Assembly: GCA_017532025.1 (NCBI GenBank)
Contig: JAFXJX010000035.1
Coordinates: forward strand, 1 to 53,229
Source of the DNA: Clostridia bacterium
GTDB lineage: Bacteria; Bacillota; Clostridia; Oscillospirales; CAG-272
Length of the DNA stretch: 53,229 nucleotides
Direction of reading: 5' to 3'
In this document: in pieces, positions 23,930 through 32,000 of the stretch
Position numbering within the stretch: position 1 is the stretch's first letter
Layout: each line of letters opens with the position of its first letter
Notes under the pieces: model-generated
What the model was told of the DNA's origin: nothing
Databases searched by the model: none
Seen by the model: the letters and a program-made list of their open reading frames with translations, nothing else
Position numbers and translations under genes: made by a program

Positions 23930-24724
23930 ATGTACTACAATAAAGTGGAGATCTGCGGTGTGAACACCGCCAAATTAAAAACCCTTTCCGACGAGGAAAA
24001 AAAGACCCTTTTGATACAGGCAAAAAACGGCGACAAAAAAGCAAGACAGGAACTCATTGACGGCAATCTGCGCTTGGTGCTCAGTATCATTCAGCGCTTT
24101 GCCGCCAGAGGTGAGAATATGGACGATCTTTTTCAGGTCGGCTGCATTGGTCTGATCAAAGCGGTTGATCATTTCAACACCGAGCTGGATGTCAAATTCT
24201 CAACCTATGCCGTCCCCATGATCATCGGCGAGATCCGCCGCTATCTGCGCGACAATAACACCATTCGCGTGTCGCGTTCGATGCGTGATACCGCTTATAA
24301 AGCCCTGCAAGCGCGCGATAAGCTCATGCGAAAAATGTCAGCCGAGCCCACCGTTTCGGATATTGCCGCCGAGCTTGCCAAAGATGGCGATATCAAAACA
24401 CCCGAGGAAATCGCCGAAGCACTTGAAGCCATCGTTGAGCCGGTTTCGCTCTATGAGCCTGTGTATTCCGATTCCTCCTCAGGCGATAACATTTATATTA
24501 TGGATCAGTTAAGCGACCTTTCCTCCACCGACGAAGCACTCCTTGAAGATATTTCGCTCGGAGAAGCACTCAAAGCTTTGAATGAGCGTGAGCGAAAGAT
24601 CATCGATATGCGCTTTTTCAAGGGCAAAACGCAAATGGAAATAGCCGCCGAGATCGGCATATCGCAAGCACAAGTCTCACGGCTGGAAAAAGGCGCACTT
24701 GAAAGAATGCGAAAGCATTTTTGA
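23930..24724 (+). CDS. sigG: RNA polymerase sporulation sigma factor SigG
   Basis: A 264-residue sigma-70 family factor; the N-terminus YYNKVEICGVNTAKLKTL is diagnostic of SigG (SRNKVEICGVDTSKLP in B. subtilis). Region 2 shows GNLRLVLSIIQRFAARGENMDDLFQVGC, the -10 recognition stretch FSTYAVPMIIGEIRRYLRD, and region 4 ends in KTQMEIAAEIGISQAQVSRLEKGA (quoted in part). SigG drives late forespore genes. The start at 23930 gives the normal length; the upstream extension is the SigF-type promoter. Its presence shows the organism encodes the endospore programme. A likely terminator is at 24779-24804. Confidence 0.94.
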   Translation: MYYNKVEICGVNTAKLKTLSDEEKKTLLIQAKNGDKKARQELIDGNLRLVLSIIQRFAARGENMDDLFQVGCIGLIKAVDHFNTELDVKFSTYAVPMIIGEIRRYLRDNNTIRVSRSMRDTAYKALQARDKLMRKMSAEPTVSDIAAELAKDGDIKTPEEIAEALEAIVEPVSLYEPVYSDSSSGDNIYIMDQLSDLSSTDEALLEDISLGEALKALNERERKIIDMRFFKGKTQMEIAAEIGISQAQVSRLEKGALERMRKHF

Positions 24725-24778
24725 ACCTTGAAAAGAGAGACACAACAGCTCTCCCTTTGGGTAGCGAAACGATGCGAG

Positions 24779-24804
24779 GCGGGTGAGAGGACAATTCTCC
24801 CCGC
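24779..24804 (+). terminator. Possible terminator of sigG
   Basis: GCGGG-T-GAGA / TCTC-CCCGC stem with one bulge, followed by only TTTG. Weak T run. The surrounding 24725-24830 has no gene and may be a worn repeat. Confidence 0.45.
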
Positions 24805-24913
24805 TTTGACAAAAAAAGGCAATGAAAAATTCTCTTGTTTTAACATATTGTTCATATATTTCGGTAAGTTTTGTTATATAATAGAATAAACTTTTCCGAA
24901 GGAGGTGTGCAAT

Positions 24914-25882
24914 TTGTCAAAGAACGCAATGTCGTGGATCATCGTGATGCTTCTCGTTTTGATCATCATTTTATTATCGGTCTGCATATACTTAGATATT
25001 GAATTCACATCTGCTTTCACATCATCCGATGCACCCAACACCACCGAGGATAGCACAACCACACAGCCAATCATCAACACCATAAATCCAATTGACACAA
25101 CACAAACAACCACCACAACCAAACGCCCTGCTCAATCCAGTGCCCCTATAGTCATACAACCACCCAACACTGCCATCACTCCCATCACTTCTACCGTTCC
25201 GGTAACAACCACCAAAACACCAATTACCACACAAACACCGCAAACCACAAAACCTGTGATTTCGCCTGATGCACCCACGATCTGCATCGACCCCGGTCAC
25301 GGCTTTTCCGACCCGGGCGCTTTGGGTAGCCTGAACGGAATCACCTATAACGAAAAGGATATCAACTTAGCCATTGCCCTTAAGCTCAAAGAAGAGCTTC
25401 TCTCCCTTGGCTATAACGTGATTATGACGCACGACGGCGTCAATCTGCCCGCCGATAAATACCTTACCAAAACGAAAGAAGATACATATTTTTACGTAAA
25501 CCAACGAAACCAATGGATCAAAGATCGCAAAAGTGAGATCGATCTCGTTATTTCGATCCATTGCGATTCCGCAGACCCTTCGGTATCGGGCACACGTTTT
25601 TACATACTTTCCACCAAAATGACGGGTTATACCGCCAAATCAGTTACCCTCGCCGAAAAGCTATTCGATGCCACCCACCTGGCACTTGGTACAACTTCCC
25701 TGCCCGCAAACAAATACAACACCCAAGAGCTTGCCGTTTTGAAAACAGGCATCCCGTCTGTCCTTCTGGAAGCCGCCTTTCTGTCAAGCAAAAGCGACCT
25801 TACAAAGCTCATCGATCCCGCATGGCAAGCCACACTTGCCCAAGGTCTTGCACAGGGTATCAAAAATTATCTTGCCAAATAA
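24914..25882 (+). CDS. N-acetylmuramoyl-L-alanine amidase (Amidase_3), membrane-anchored
   Basis: A 322-residue wall hydrolase. It cuts the bond between N-acetylmuramate and the stem peptide, outside the membrane. Residues 6-26 form a membrane anchor or signal, followed by a 90-residue Thr/Pro-rich linker (TTTTTKRP, TTQTPQTTKP) and the amidase domain: ICIDPGHGFSDPGA (zinc His), NEKDINLAIA (zinc Glu), ISIHCDSADPS (second His) and SVLLEAAFLSS (catalytic Glu). The start is TTG at 24914 with GGAGG eight bases before; the GTG at 24905 sits inside the ribosome site. It follows sigG but no SigG promoter was seen before it. A sporulation/germination role is possible, not shown. Confidence 0.88.
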   Translation: MSKNAMSWIIVMLLVLIIILLSVCIYLDIEFTSAFTSSDAPNTTEDSTTTQPIINTINPIDTTQTTTTTKRPAQSSAPIVIQPPNTAITPITSTVPVTTTKTPITTQTPQTTKPVISPDAPTICIDPGHGFSDPGALGSLNGITYNEKDINLAIALKLKEELLSLGYNVIMTHDGVNLPADKYLTKTKEDTYFYVNQRNQWIKDRKSEIDLVISIHCDSADPSVSGTRFYILSTKMTGYTAKSVTLAEKLFDATHLALGTTSLPANKYNTQELAVLKTGIPSVLLEAAFLSSKSDLTKLIDPAWQATLAQGLAQGIKNYLAK

Positions 25883-25886
25883 CATA

Positions 25887-25915
25887 AAACCGATGCGATT
25901 TTTTCGCATCGGTTT
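25887..25915 (+). terminator. Terminator of the amidase gene
   Basis: Perfect 12-bp stem AAACCGATGCGA / TCGCATCGGTTT with a T loop, then CTTGTTTTT. Confidence 0.85.
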
Positions 25916-25922
25916 CTTGTTT

Positions 25923-26226
25923 TTATATTCCCTTTTTCGCCATCATGTAATACGAGCTGATTCGGTAGCCGCACTTGCCGTAAAGGCGCTCCATGCCGGA
26001 ATAGGTATATCCCACAAAGGCAAATTTTGCCCCTCTGAGCGCAAGATACTCTGTGGCGTATCGCAAGGCGTGAAGCTATCCCCTGCCCTCTGAAAGCATC
26101 CAAAACCGTCACGCAACCAATAAGACCCACACCATCCTCTTTTGCGGTATGGTTCATCCACACACAAAAGAAGAATCACGTTATCACAGTAACAAAGAAG
26201 CGCCGAAAGATTGACAAATATTCATA
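25923..26226 (-). pseudogene. GNAT N-acetyltransferase pseudogene
   Basis: Three reading frames together encode a GNAT-like C-terminus on the minus strand: LSALLCYCDNVILLL, then (frameshift) GVGLIGCVTVLDAFRGQGIAS (motif A: V-x-P/D-x-RGQGIA), then (frameshift) ALRYATEYLALRGA, FAFVGYTYSGMERLYGKCGY (motif B region) and ISSYYMMAKKGI, ending in a TAA at 25923. At least two frameshifts disable it, and there is no N-terminal part. The remaining stretch up to 26293 holds nothing I recognise. Confidence 0.78.
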
Positions 26227-26293
26227 TAACATAGCCCAACTCTCCCTCACGCCATTTGTTTCATTATATCACAGCAGATATAAAATAGCAAGA

Positions 26294-26323
26294 AAAAAGC
26301 ACGAACCGAAGTTCGTACTTTTT
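26294..26323 (-). terminator. Terminator of the first modular secreted protein
   Basis: Hairpin AAAAGCACGAAC-CGAA-GTTCGTACTTTT on the plus strand, one mismatch. It is one of three near-identical terminators (see 27705 and 28986). Confidence 0.82.
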
Positions 26324-26344
26324 GAAACGCTTTGTGTAGAATGC

Positions 26345-27220
26345 TTAAATGTTAAAAATGCATTCGCACTCAAACTCGTAGGTGTAATAAACACAGTTAC
26401 CGTCCGCATCGTTAACAGAAAGCGAACAAGTATATTTATCACCCTTCACTAAACCGGTAATGCCGGAGGCAGGGAGATTGATAACATAATATCTGCCTGC
26501 AGCCTTAACAACCGGATCTTTGTATTCTGTGCCGTTGATGGTAACAACAGCTTTGTAAGTACCGTCAGCGATATTGGATACAGTTTGCACGCCGCCGTAG
26601 GTATCACTGAACCAATAGCACAAAGCTTTTGTGCCATCGCTCTCGTCAGAAAAATAGAAGTTGATGTGGTTCTTATCCATCAAAGTTCCGTTGTAGCCTT
26701 CAACCAAAACGTCGGAAGCAGAAACTTCACCTCTTGCAAGAGAAGCTGTATCGTCAACGAGTGTTACAGAAACTTTATCCCAAGCATCCTTGGGAGCATC
26801 GGTAATAACGATACCGGTAAGCAGACAAGTATCAAATGCAACATAGGTGCTACGAAGAGCCACAACCGAAGCATAAACGTCAAGCTCGGTCAAAACGTCC
26901 TTGGTGAGAAGCTTTACAACTTCACCGCCCTTGGTGAATGTAATAAGCATTTTAGGATTCTGTGCAGACTTAAAGGTATCGATATCGGCAACAAGAAGGA
27001 AACGATAGTCGATCCTATCAGCAGTTTTGCTTTCTCTTGCGGAAACAAACGCAGCGTAATCAACTGTGCCGAGGGTGGTTGCGGTGCCGGGACCGTTCTC
27101 TTTGACGCAGGGGCTGAATTCAGGAATTGTCTCGTTTGCGCTTACTGTGAAGCAAGCAGCAGCAAGAGAAAAAACCATGAGTACAGCGAGAAGCACCGAA
27201 AGGTGTTTTACTGTTTTCAT
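26345..27220 (-). CDS. secreted modular protein, first paralogue
   Basis: A 291-residue protein with a signal peptide (MKTVKHLSVLLAVLMVFSLAAACFTVSA). Two modules follow. Module A (about residues 32-165): GTVDYAAFVSARES, DYRFLLVAD, LITFTKGGEVVKLL, CLLTGIVITDAPKDAWDKVSVTL. Module B (about 180-291): NHINFYFSDESDGTK, YWFSDTYGGVQTV, GRYYVINLPASGITG, YTCSLSVNDADGNCVYY. Both recur in the genes at 27903 and 29034. No known enzyme motif, anchor, LPXTG or transmembrane segment is visible, so it is probably released or held by binding. It has a TTGCAA-N16-TATAAT promoter but not the leader hairpin of its paralogues. Confidence 0.8.
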   Translation of the reverse strand: MKTVKHLSVLLAVLMVFSLAAACFTVSANETIPEFSPCVKENGPGTATTLGTVDYAAFVSARESKTADRIDYRFLLVADIDTFKSAQNPKMLITFTKGGEVVKLLTKDVLTELDVYASVVALRSTYVAFDTCLLTGIVITDAPKDAWDKVSVTLVDDTASLARGEVSASDVLVEGYNGTLMDKNHINFYFSDESDGTKALCYWFSDTYGGVQTVSNIADGTYKAVVTINGTEYKDPVVKAAGRYYVINLPASGITGLVKGDKYTCSLSVNDADGNCVYYTYEFECECIFNI

Positions 27221-27278
27221 AGTGGTAGTCCTTTCTAAGCATAAAATAATAGTAACTTTCCGTTATGAATACACCCTT

Positions 27279-27306
27279 ATTATATCATATTTCCTAAAAA
27301 TTGCAA
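27279..27306 (-). promoter_or_regulatory. Promoter of the first modular secreted protein
   Basis: Minus strand TTGCAA (27301-27306), 16 bases, TATAAT (27279-27284). Confidence 0.72.
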
Positions 27307-27327
27307 GGGCTTTTGATTTTTCACAGC

Positions 27328-27460
27328 AACGCCAGAATATCCCCCGTAAAACGAGGGGATTTCAGTTTCTGGCATAGCCCTAATACTACTGGCAGCACAC
27401 AAGTGCGCTTTTACCCACCTGTCAGCCATGCAATTATTACTAGCTACCCATAAACGGGTT
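27328..27460. repeat. Palindrome-rich repeat remnant (possible IS200/IS605-type relic)
   Basis: GCCAGAA / TTCTGGC arms enclose CCCC-GTAAAACG-AGGGG (27328-27373), followed by ACCC-ATAAAC-GGGT near 27446-27459. There is no coding frame. End hairpins of this kind are seen in IS200/IS605 elements and their non-coding derivatives; the assignment is tentative. Confidence 0.35.
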
Positions 27461-27466
27461 TATATA

Positions 27467-27607
27467 AAAGCCTTCCTCCGGGAGGAAGGTGGCTCGCGTT
27501 AGCGAGTCGGAAGGAGCCTGCGTCACTTTAAATCTTAGGCGAGTTTTTTTGTAACGCGCTCTCCCTCAGTCGCCTTCAGCGCCAGCTCCCTCCCGGAGGG
27601 AGCCTTT
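27467..27607. mobile_element. Short palindromic-end repeat element (MITE-like, 141 bp)
   Basis: Left end AAAGCCTTCCTCCGGGAGG and right end, read in reverse complement, AAAGGCTCCCTCCGGGAGG, form imperfect inverted repeats. It contains two further hairpins (GGCTCGCG-TTAG-CGAGTC) and no coding frame. Elements of this look are common in intergenic regions of Clostridia. Confidence 0.6.
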
Positions 27608-27704
27608 GCCACCAAATCATTCTACTCTTGATTTTTTATTGGCTTTCTGTTCACCGGCAAAGCCCTTATCGAACCACGCGACTATCGCGTGGTTTTTGAG
27701 CTAC

Positions 27705-27736
27705 AAAAAAGCACGAACCGAAGTTCGTGCTTTTTT
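27705..27736 (-). terminator. Terminator of the second modular secreted protein
   Basis: Perfect hairpin GCACGAAC-CGAA-GTTCGTGC with A- and T-tracts. A separate plus-strand-type hairpin AACCACGCG-ACTAT-CGCGTGGTT is at 27672-27694. Confidence 0.85.
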
Positions 27737-27746
27737 GATTCAGAAT

Positions 27747-27893
27747 TTATGCGGGAAGTTTGGAGTTACTGTCATGCAACACGTGGCATTCACCGGGATG
27801 CAACATCAAGTTGCCGCCAAGGAAGAACCAAACATCATGCTTCACATGCTCCGTGTTGTTGGTAACACCCATCAAATGCCTTGCATTACCCGA
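27747..27893 (-). pseudogene. Possible eroded C-terminal coding remnant after the second modular protein
   Basis: On the minus strand an open stretch between stops reads HLMGVTNNTEHVKHD, then VWFFLGGNLMLHPGECHVLH and DSNSKLPA. It starts nine bases past the stop of the gene at 27903 and ends before that gene's terminator, so it may be a frameshifted tail. No homologue was recognised. Confidence 0.3.
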
Positions 27894-27902
27894 TTAAAGC
27901 TG

Positions 27903-28817
27903 TTAGTTAGCGCTGGGAAGGTCAAACGGGCATCCTGCAGCAGGATTTTGGTAACTACCGGCATCATAGTCATTGGTGTAATAAATACAGTTGCCGTCCG
28001 CATCGTTAACAGCAATCGAGCAAGTATATTGTTCACCCTTCGCAAAACCGGTAATGCCTGAGGCTTCAAGATTGATGACAAGGTATCTGCCTGCAGCCAT
28101 AACAACCAGATCTTTGTATTCTACGCCTTCGATGGTAAGAACAGCTTTGTAAGTACCGTCAGCGATATTGTTTACAGTTTGCACGCCACCGTAGGTATCA
28201 TTGAACCAATAAACAAGACCCTTTGAACCATCTTTGGAGTTCACCTCAAAGTAGAAGTTGAGGTGAGTCTCAGGCATCAAGGTTCCGTTGTAACCTTCAA
28301 CCAAAACGCTGGAGGCAGCAACTTCACCCTTTGCAAGAGAAGCTGTATCATCAGCAAGTGTTACGGAAACTTGATCCCAAGCATCCTTGGGAACATCGGT
28401 AATAACGATACCGGTAAGCAGACAAGTATCAAATGCAACGTATGTTCTACGAAGAGCCACAACCGAAGAATAAATGTCAAGCTCGGTCAAAACGTCCTTG
28501 GTGAGAATCTTTACAACTTCACCGCCCTTGGTGAAAGTAATAAGAATCTTCGGATTCTGTGCAGACTTAAAAGTATCTTGGTCTGCAACAAGGAGGAAGC
28601 GATAGTCGATCTTATCAGCAGTTTTGCTTTCTCTTGCGGAAACAAACGCAGCGTAATCAACTGTGCCGAGGGTGGTTGCGGTGCCGGGACCGTCCTGCTT
28701 GACGCAGGGGCTGAATTCAGGAGTTGTCTCTTCTGCGCTAACCGTAAAACAAGCAGCAGCAAGAGAAAAAACCATGAGTACAGCGAGAAGCACCGAGAGG
28801 TGTTTTACTGTTTTCAT
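27903..28817 (-). CDS. secreted modular protein, second paralogue
   Basis: A 304-residue protein closely related to the one at 26345 (same signal peptide, same order of modules A and B). The B module ends with an extra CPFDLPSAN tail, as in the large paralogue (GCPYDLVPP). About three in four residues match the first paralogue by eye. There is no cell-wall anchor or enzymatic motif. The start is the ATG at 28817, seven bases after AAAGGA; the upstream extension covers the leader and promoter. Divergent A/B module copies in one tandem block suggest recent duplication. Function is unknown. Confidence 0.8.
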   Translation of the reverse strand: MKTVKHLSVLLAVLMVFSLAAACFTVSAEETTPEFSPCVKQDGPGTATTLGTVDYAAFVSARESKTADKIDYRFLLVADQDTFKSAQNPKILITFTKGGEVVKILTKDVLTELDIYSSVVALRRTYVAFDTCLLTGIVITDVPKDAWDQVSVTLADDTASLAKGEVAASSVLVEGYNGTLMPETHLNFYFEVNSKDGSKGLVYWFNDTYGGVQTVNNIADGTYKAVLTIEGVEYKDLVVMAAGRYLVINLEASGITGFAKGEQYTCSIAVNDADGNCIYYTNDYDAGSYQNPAAGCPFDLPSAN

Positions 28818-28886
28818 AATGATGATTCCTTTCTGATCGAAAAAATAAGTAATTGCGGCGTTTGGCTTTTCAGGAAACCAACCACC

Positions 28887-28916
28887 TTTTCCGTCCTGAT
28901 GCGGCAAGACAGAAAA
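28887..28916 (-). ncRNA. Conserved 5' leader hairpin (copy 1)
   Basis: The 30-base minus-strand element folds as TTTTCTGTC / GACGGAAAA around a TTGCCGCATCAG loop. It matches 35455-35484 at 29 of 30 bases, the one change keeping the pair (G-U to A-U). A further shared block, CCTGAAAAGC, lies 13-15 bases downstream. Confidence 0.6.
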
Positions 28917-28925
28917 TACATATTT

Positions 28926-28954
28926 ATTATAACACATTTTTTTCCAAAAAGCAA
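28926..28954 (-). promoter_or_regulatory. Promoter of the second modular secreted protein
   Basis: Minus strand TTGCTT (28949-28954), 17 bases, TATAAT (28926-28931) with TG two bases before. The leader hairpin begins close to the expected +1. Confidence 0.8.
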
Positions 28955-28985
28955 GGGTAATTATTTTTTTAAACATTCATCAAAC

Positions 28986-29018
28986 AAAAAAAGCACGAAC
29001 CGAAGTTCGTGCTTTTTT
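28986..29018 (-). terminator. Terminator of the large modular protein
   Basis: Perfect GCACGAAC-CGAA-GTTCGTGC with long A/T tracts, near-identical to those at 26294 and 27705. Confidence 0.87.
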
Positions 29019-29033
29019 GGGTTAAAGATTTGC

Positions 29034-32000
29034 TTATGCGTTCACGAGAACAAGACCAGTAGCATAGAATGCGTGTGCAGCTCCGGGATACTTCCAAGAA
29101 GCACCACCTGTGCAAATCACTACGTAATCATACTTAACACCTGCTTCAGGAACAAAACCTTCAACAGTGAAGAACGCCTTATAGTGAGCTTCAGTTGTCA
29201 TGGAAGTAACAGTATATCTTACAAATTCGCCACCCTGAGCTCTGATGTAGCAGTAAGCGTTATCAATGTTGATTTCAGCAAGTCCTTCAGCGCCGTTGTA
29301 GTGACCGCGGCTCTGAATGCCATAGCCGATCTTCTGGGTTGTGGTGTTGAAACCGTAGTGGCTATTGTAAGGAAGAACTTCTGCAGTACCAATAGCAGCA
29401 GCAGCGGTAATGCCTGCGCCTTCAACGTTGGTGTAAAGGTAAAGTTCGTTCAGCTGGAAAGAACCGTTTGTTTCGAAAACGATCTTGTATTCTTTGCATT
29501 CAACGGGATTGGTGATAGCATAGTTGTTAGGAGTGGAGGGCTTACCCTGCATACCGGAAGGAGCATCAAAGCCAACAGCAGAGAGAACAACCCATTCTTC
29601 GCCTACTTTACCGTAGAGAACCCAAGTCTTGGGGTTTCTGTCCTGATTGCCGGTATCGTTACCGGTCCAAAGAGTATAGTAGGAAAGAGTTGCGGGATCA
29701 GTGAGAGAGAAAGTAAGAGCAACTGTACCGTCGGTACCGCAGCCCATCTTGGTCTGAGCGGTGTTGCCGTCGAAAAGGTTAGCAACAGGACCATCGCCCC
29801 AGAAGCCCTGATCTTCACCGGCACCGTTCTTTACAGAAAGAGTGGAGGTGTCAACGGTAACTTCTTTGATACCGGTGGTAGGAAGTGTTACGTTCTGAGT
29901 AGCCACGTCAGAAGAGAATACGTTGGAGGTTACTTCGAAAACCTGAGTTTCATACACAGCATAGCCGTCAGCATCGTAGATGATTGCCTGAAGATTGAAC
30001 TTGGTGCCGCGAACGATACCGGTTACACCTGCAGTTTCAAGGTCCATACGAACCCAGTTGTCGCCGTAGAGCGAGAAGGTGGTGATAGGAGTCTTAACGC
30101 CATTGATCATAAGAGCAACGGTATAAGTACCATCGGTGATAGCGGGGCAGAGCTTGAGGTCGCCGGTGTTGATAACCCATGCGCAACGATAGTCGAGGTC
30201 TGCATGGTGGTTTTCAATGCCGTAGTCGCTAACTTCGAGAGCTGCGGGGGGAACAAGGTCATAAGGGCATCCTTCTTTTCTCTGGTAGTTACCAGCAGAG
30301 AAGGGATCATTGTAGTAAACACGGTTGCCTGCTGTATCTCTAACGGTAAGCGAGCAATCATAGTAGTTACCGGCCTTAATACCCTTAACACCGAGAGTTT
30401 CGATGTTGATGAGAAGGTATCTGCCTGCAGCGCTTGTAGTGGATACGTTCTTGTATTCAACGCCGTCGATTACAAGGTCAAGAATGTATTCGCCGGCAGC
30501 AATCTTAGCTACAGTATCGACACCGCCAAAATTATCATGGAACCAATAAACAAGATTCTTGGAACCATCTTGGTTGGACTGCTCAAAGTAGAAGTTGAGG
30601 TGGTTCTCGGGCATGAATGTGCCGGTGGAAGCGTAAAGGAGTACATCGGAGATCTGATAGAGACCGTCGTTGTTAACTACGATCTTAACGAACTTAGCGG
30701 AAACTGCGGAATCAAAATCATAGTACATTTCCATGAAGTTGGTCTTGTAGTCTTCCTTGTTCTTGCCTTCGCCGGTAGCAACATAAACGGGTTCACCCCA
30801 GTTTTCGCCGTCAGCGGAAACGTAGATTTCGAAATCAAGAACGGTTCTGCCGGTGTTGCCTTCGTTGTCGTTAGCATTGCAGATACCAACACCCTTAAGG
30901 CTGATGGTGTTCTTGAGTTCAACGATCAGTGCATTGTCAGCGCCAACGTTACCCGTGCAAACCTTGGTGTCGTGCTTGCCGTCGAATGCCTTGTCAGCGC
31001 CTTCGCCGCCACCGATGTCGGGACCACCCTTAACGGTGATGTCTTCGGGAGCAACAACCGTGATGTTTTCGGGCTTGTTTTCATCGAAAACAAAGTCGTT
31101 ATGGATATAGAAGTCGCCGTAGTAAACAGCTTCCTGGGTAGCGTTGTCAACGATTACAAGGGTGATGTCGTAGGACTTAGCATCAGCATAAGCTGCGCCG
31201 AGCTCTGCACGGAGATAACCCCATGTTTCGCCATCGTGGCAAGAGAAGCTTGCGGGAATGAATTCTGCACCGCCGTTAACACTCATGTACCATGTGTAGT
31301 TGGGATTGAAGCCTTTGTTGTAGATATCCTGATAGATAGCTGCAACAGTGTCATCGCCCCAAAGGCAGATAACGAATGTGGGATTGTAGTTGTGAGATTC
31401 GTGATGTGTTTCGATAGCGATCGAATCAACGCCATTGGTGGAGTAGAATTCGATTGAATTTTCTGTAATCGTGTAAACTGCTTCTTCAGAAATGTCTGCG
31501 TTAGCAACTTCGCCTTCAGCGAGCTTGGTTTCGCCGTCAACAACAGCTACGGAAACGGTATCCCAAGCGTCTGCGGGAACGCCGGTAACAACAAGACCGG
31601 TGAGGAAGCAACCTTCAGCTGCAACATATACGTTGCCTGCAGCGGTAGCTTTTGCGAAAAGTTCGAGTTCAGCAAAGGTCTTAGTGAGAGTCTTAACAGT
31701 TGCGCCGTCCTTAGTGAAGGTAAGCACGAGCTTAACATCGCTGCCTGCTTTATAAGTTTCGCCGTCAGCAACGATAACGAAACGGTAATCCTGAGTGCCT
31801 TCGGTTGCACCGTCTCTTACAGAGAGGAATGCAGAGTAGGAATCAGTACCGAGGAGGAATGCGCCATCCTTGTCAAGAGTGATGGTACCTTCGTCGAAGT
31901 TCACCTTAGCCTTGCAACCGGAAAGGTCTGCAGGAGAACCTGCGTCATCCGCAAGGAAAGGATCAACGGTAGCGCCTTCAGCGTTGATGATACCGTCGAA

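Noticed and set aside
27672..27698. Plus-strand terminator AACCACGCG...CGCGTGGTTTTT
   Set aside because: The hairpin is real, but no plus-strand gene ends there. It is likely a relic and was not given as an active terminator.
28887..28916. Known riboswitch class (for example c-di-GMP) in the leaders of the secreted paralogues
   Set aside because: The 30-base hairpin does not show the conserved core of any class that I can recall, so no class was assigned.
28263..31457. 1064-codon open frame on the plus strand opposite the giant gene
   Set aside because: It is antisense to genes with clear signal peptides, promoters and terminators. Its composition mirrors the repeat-rich minus strand, it has no ribosome site, and it crosses two genes and the gap between them.
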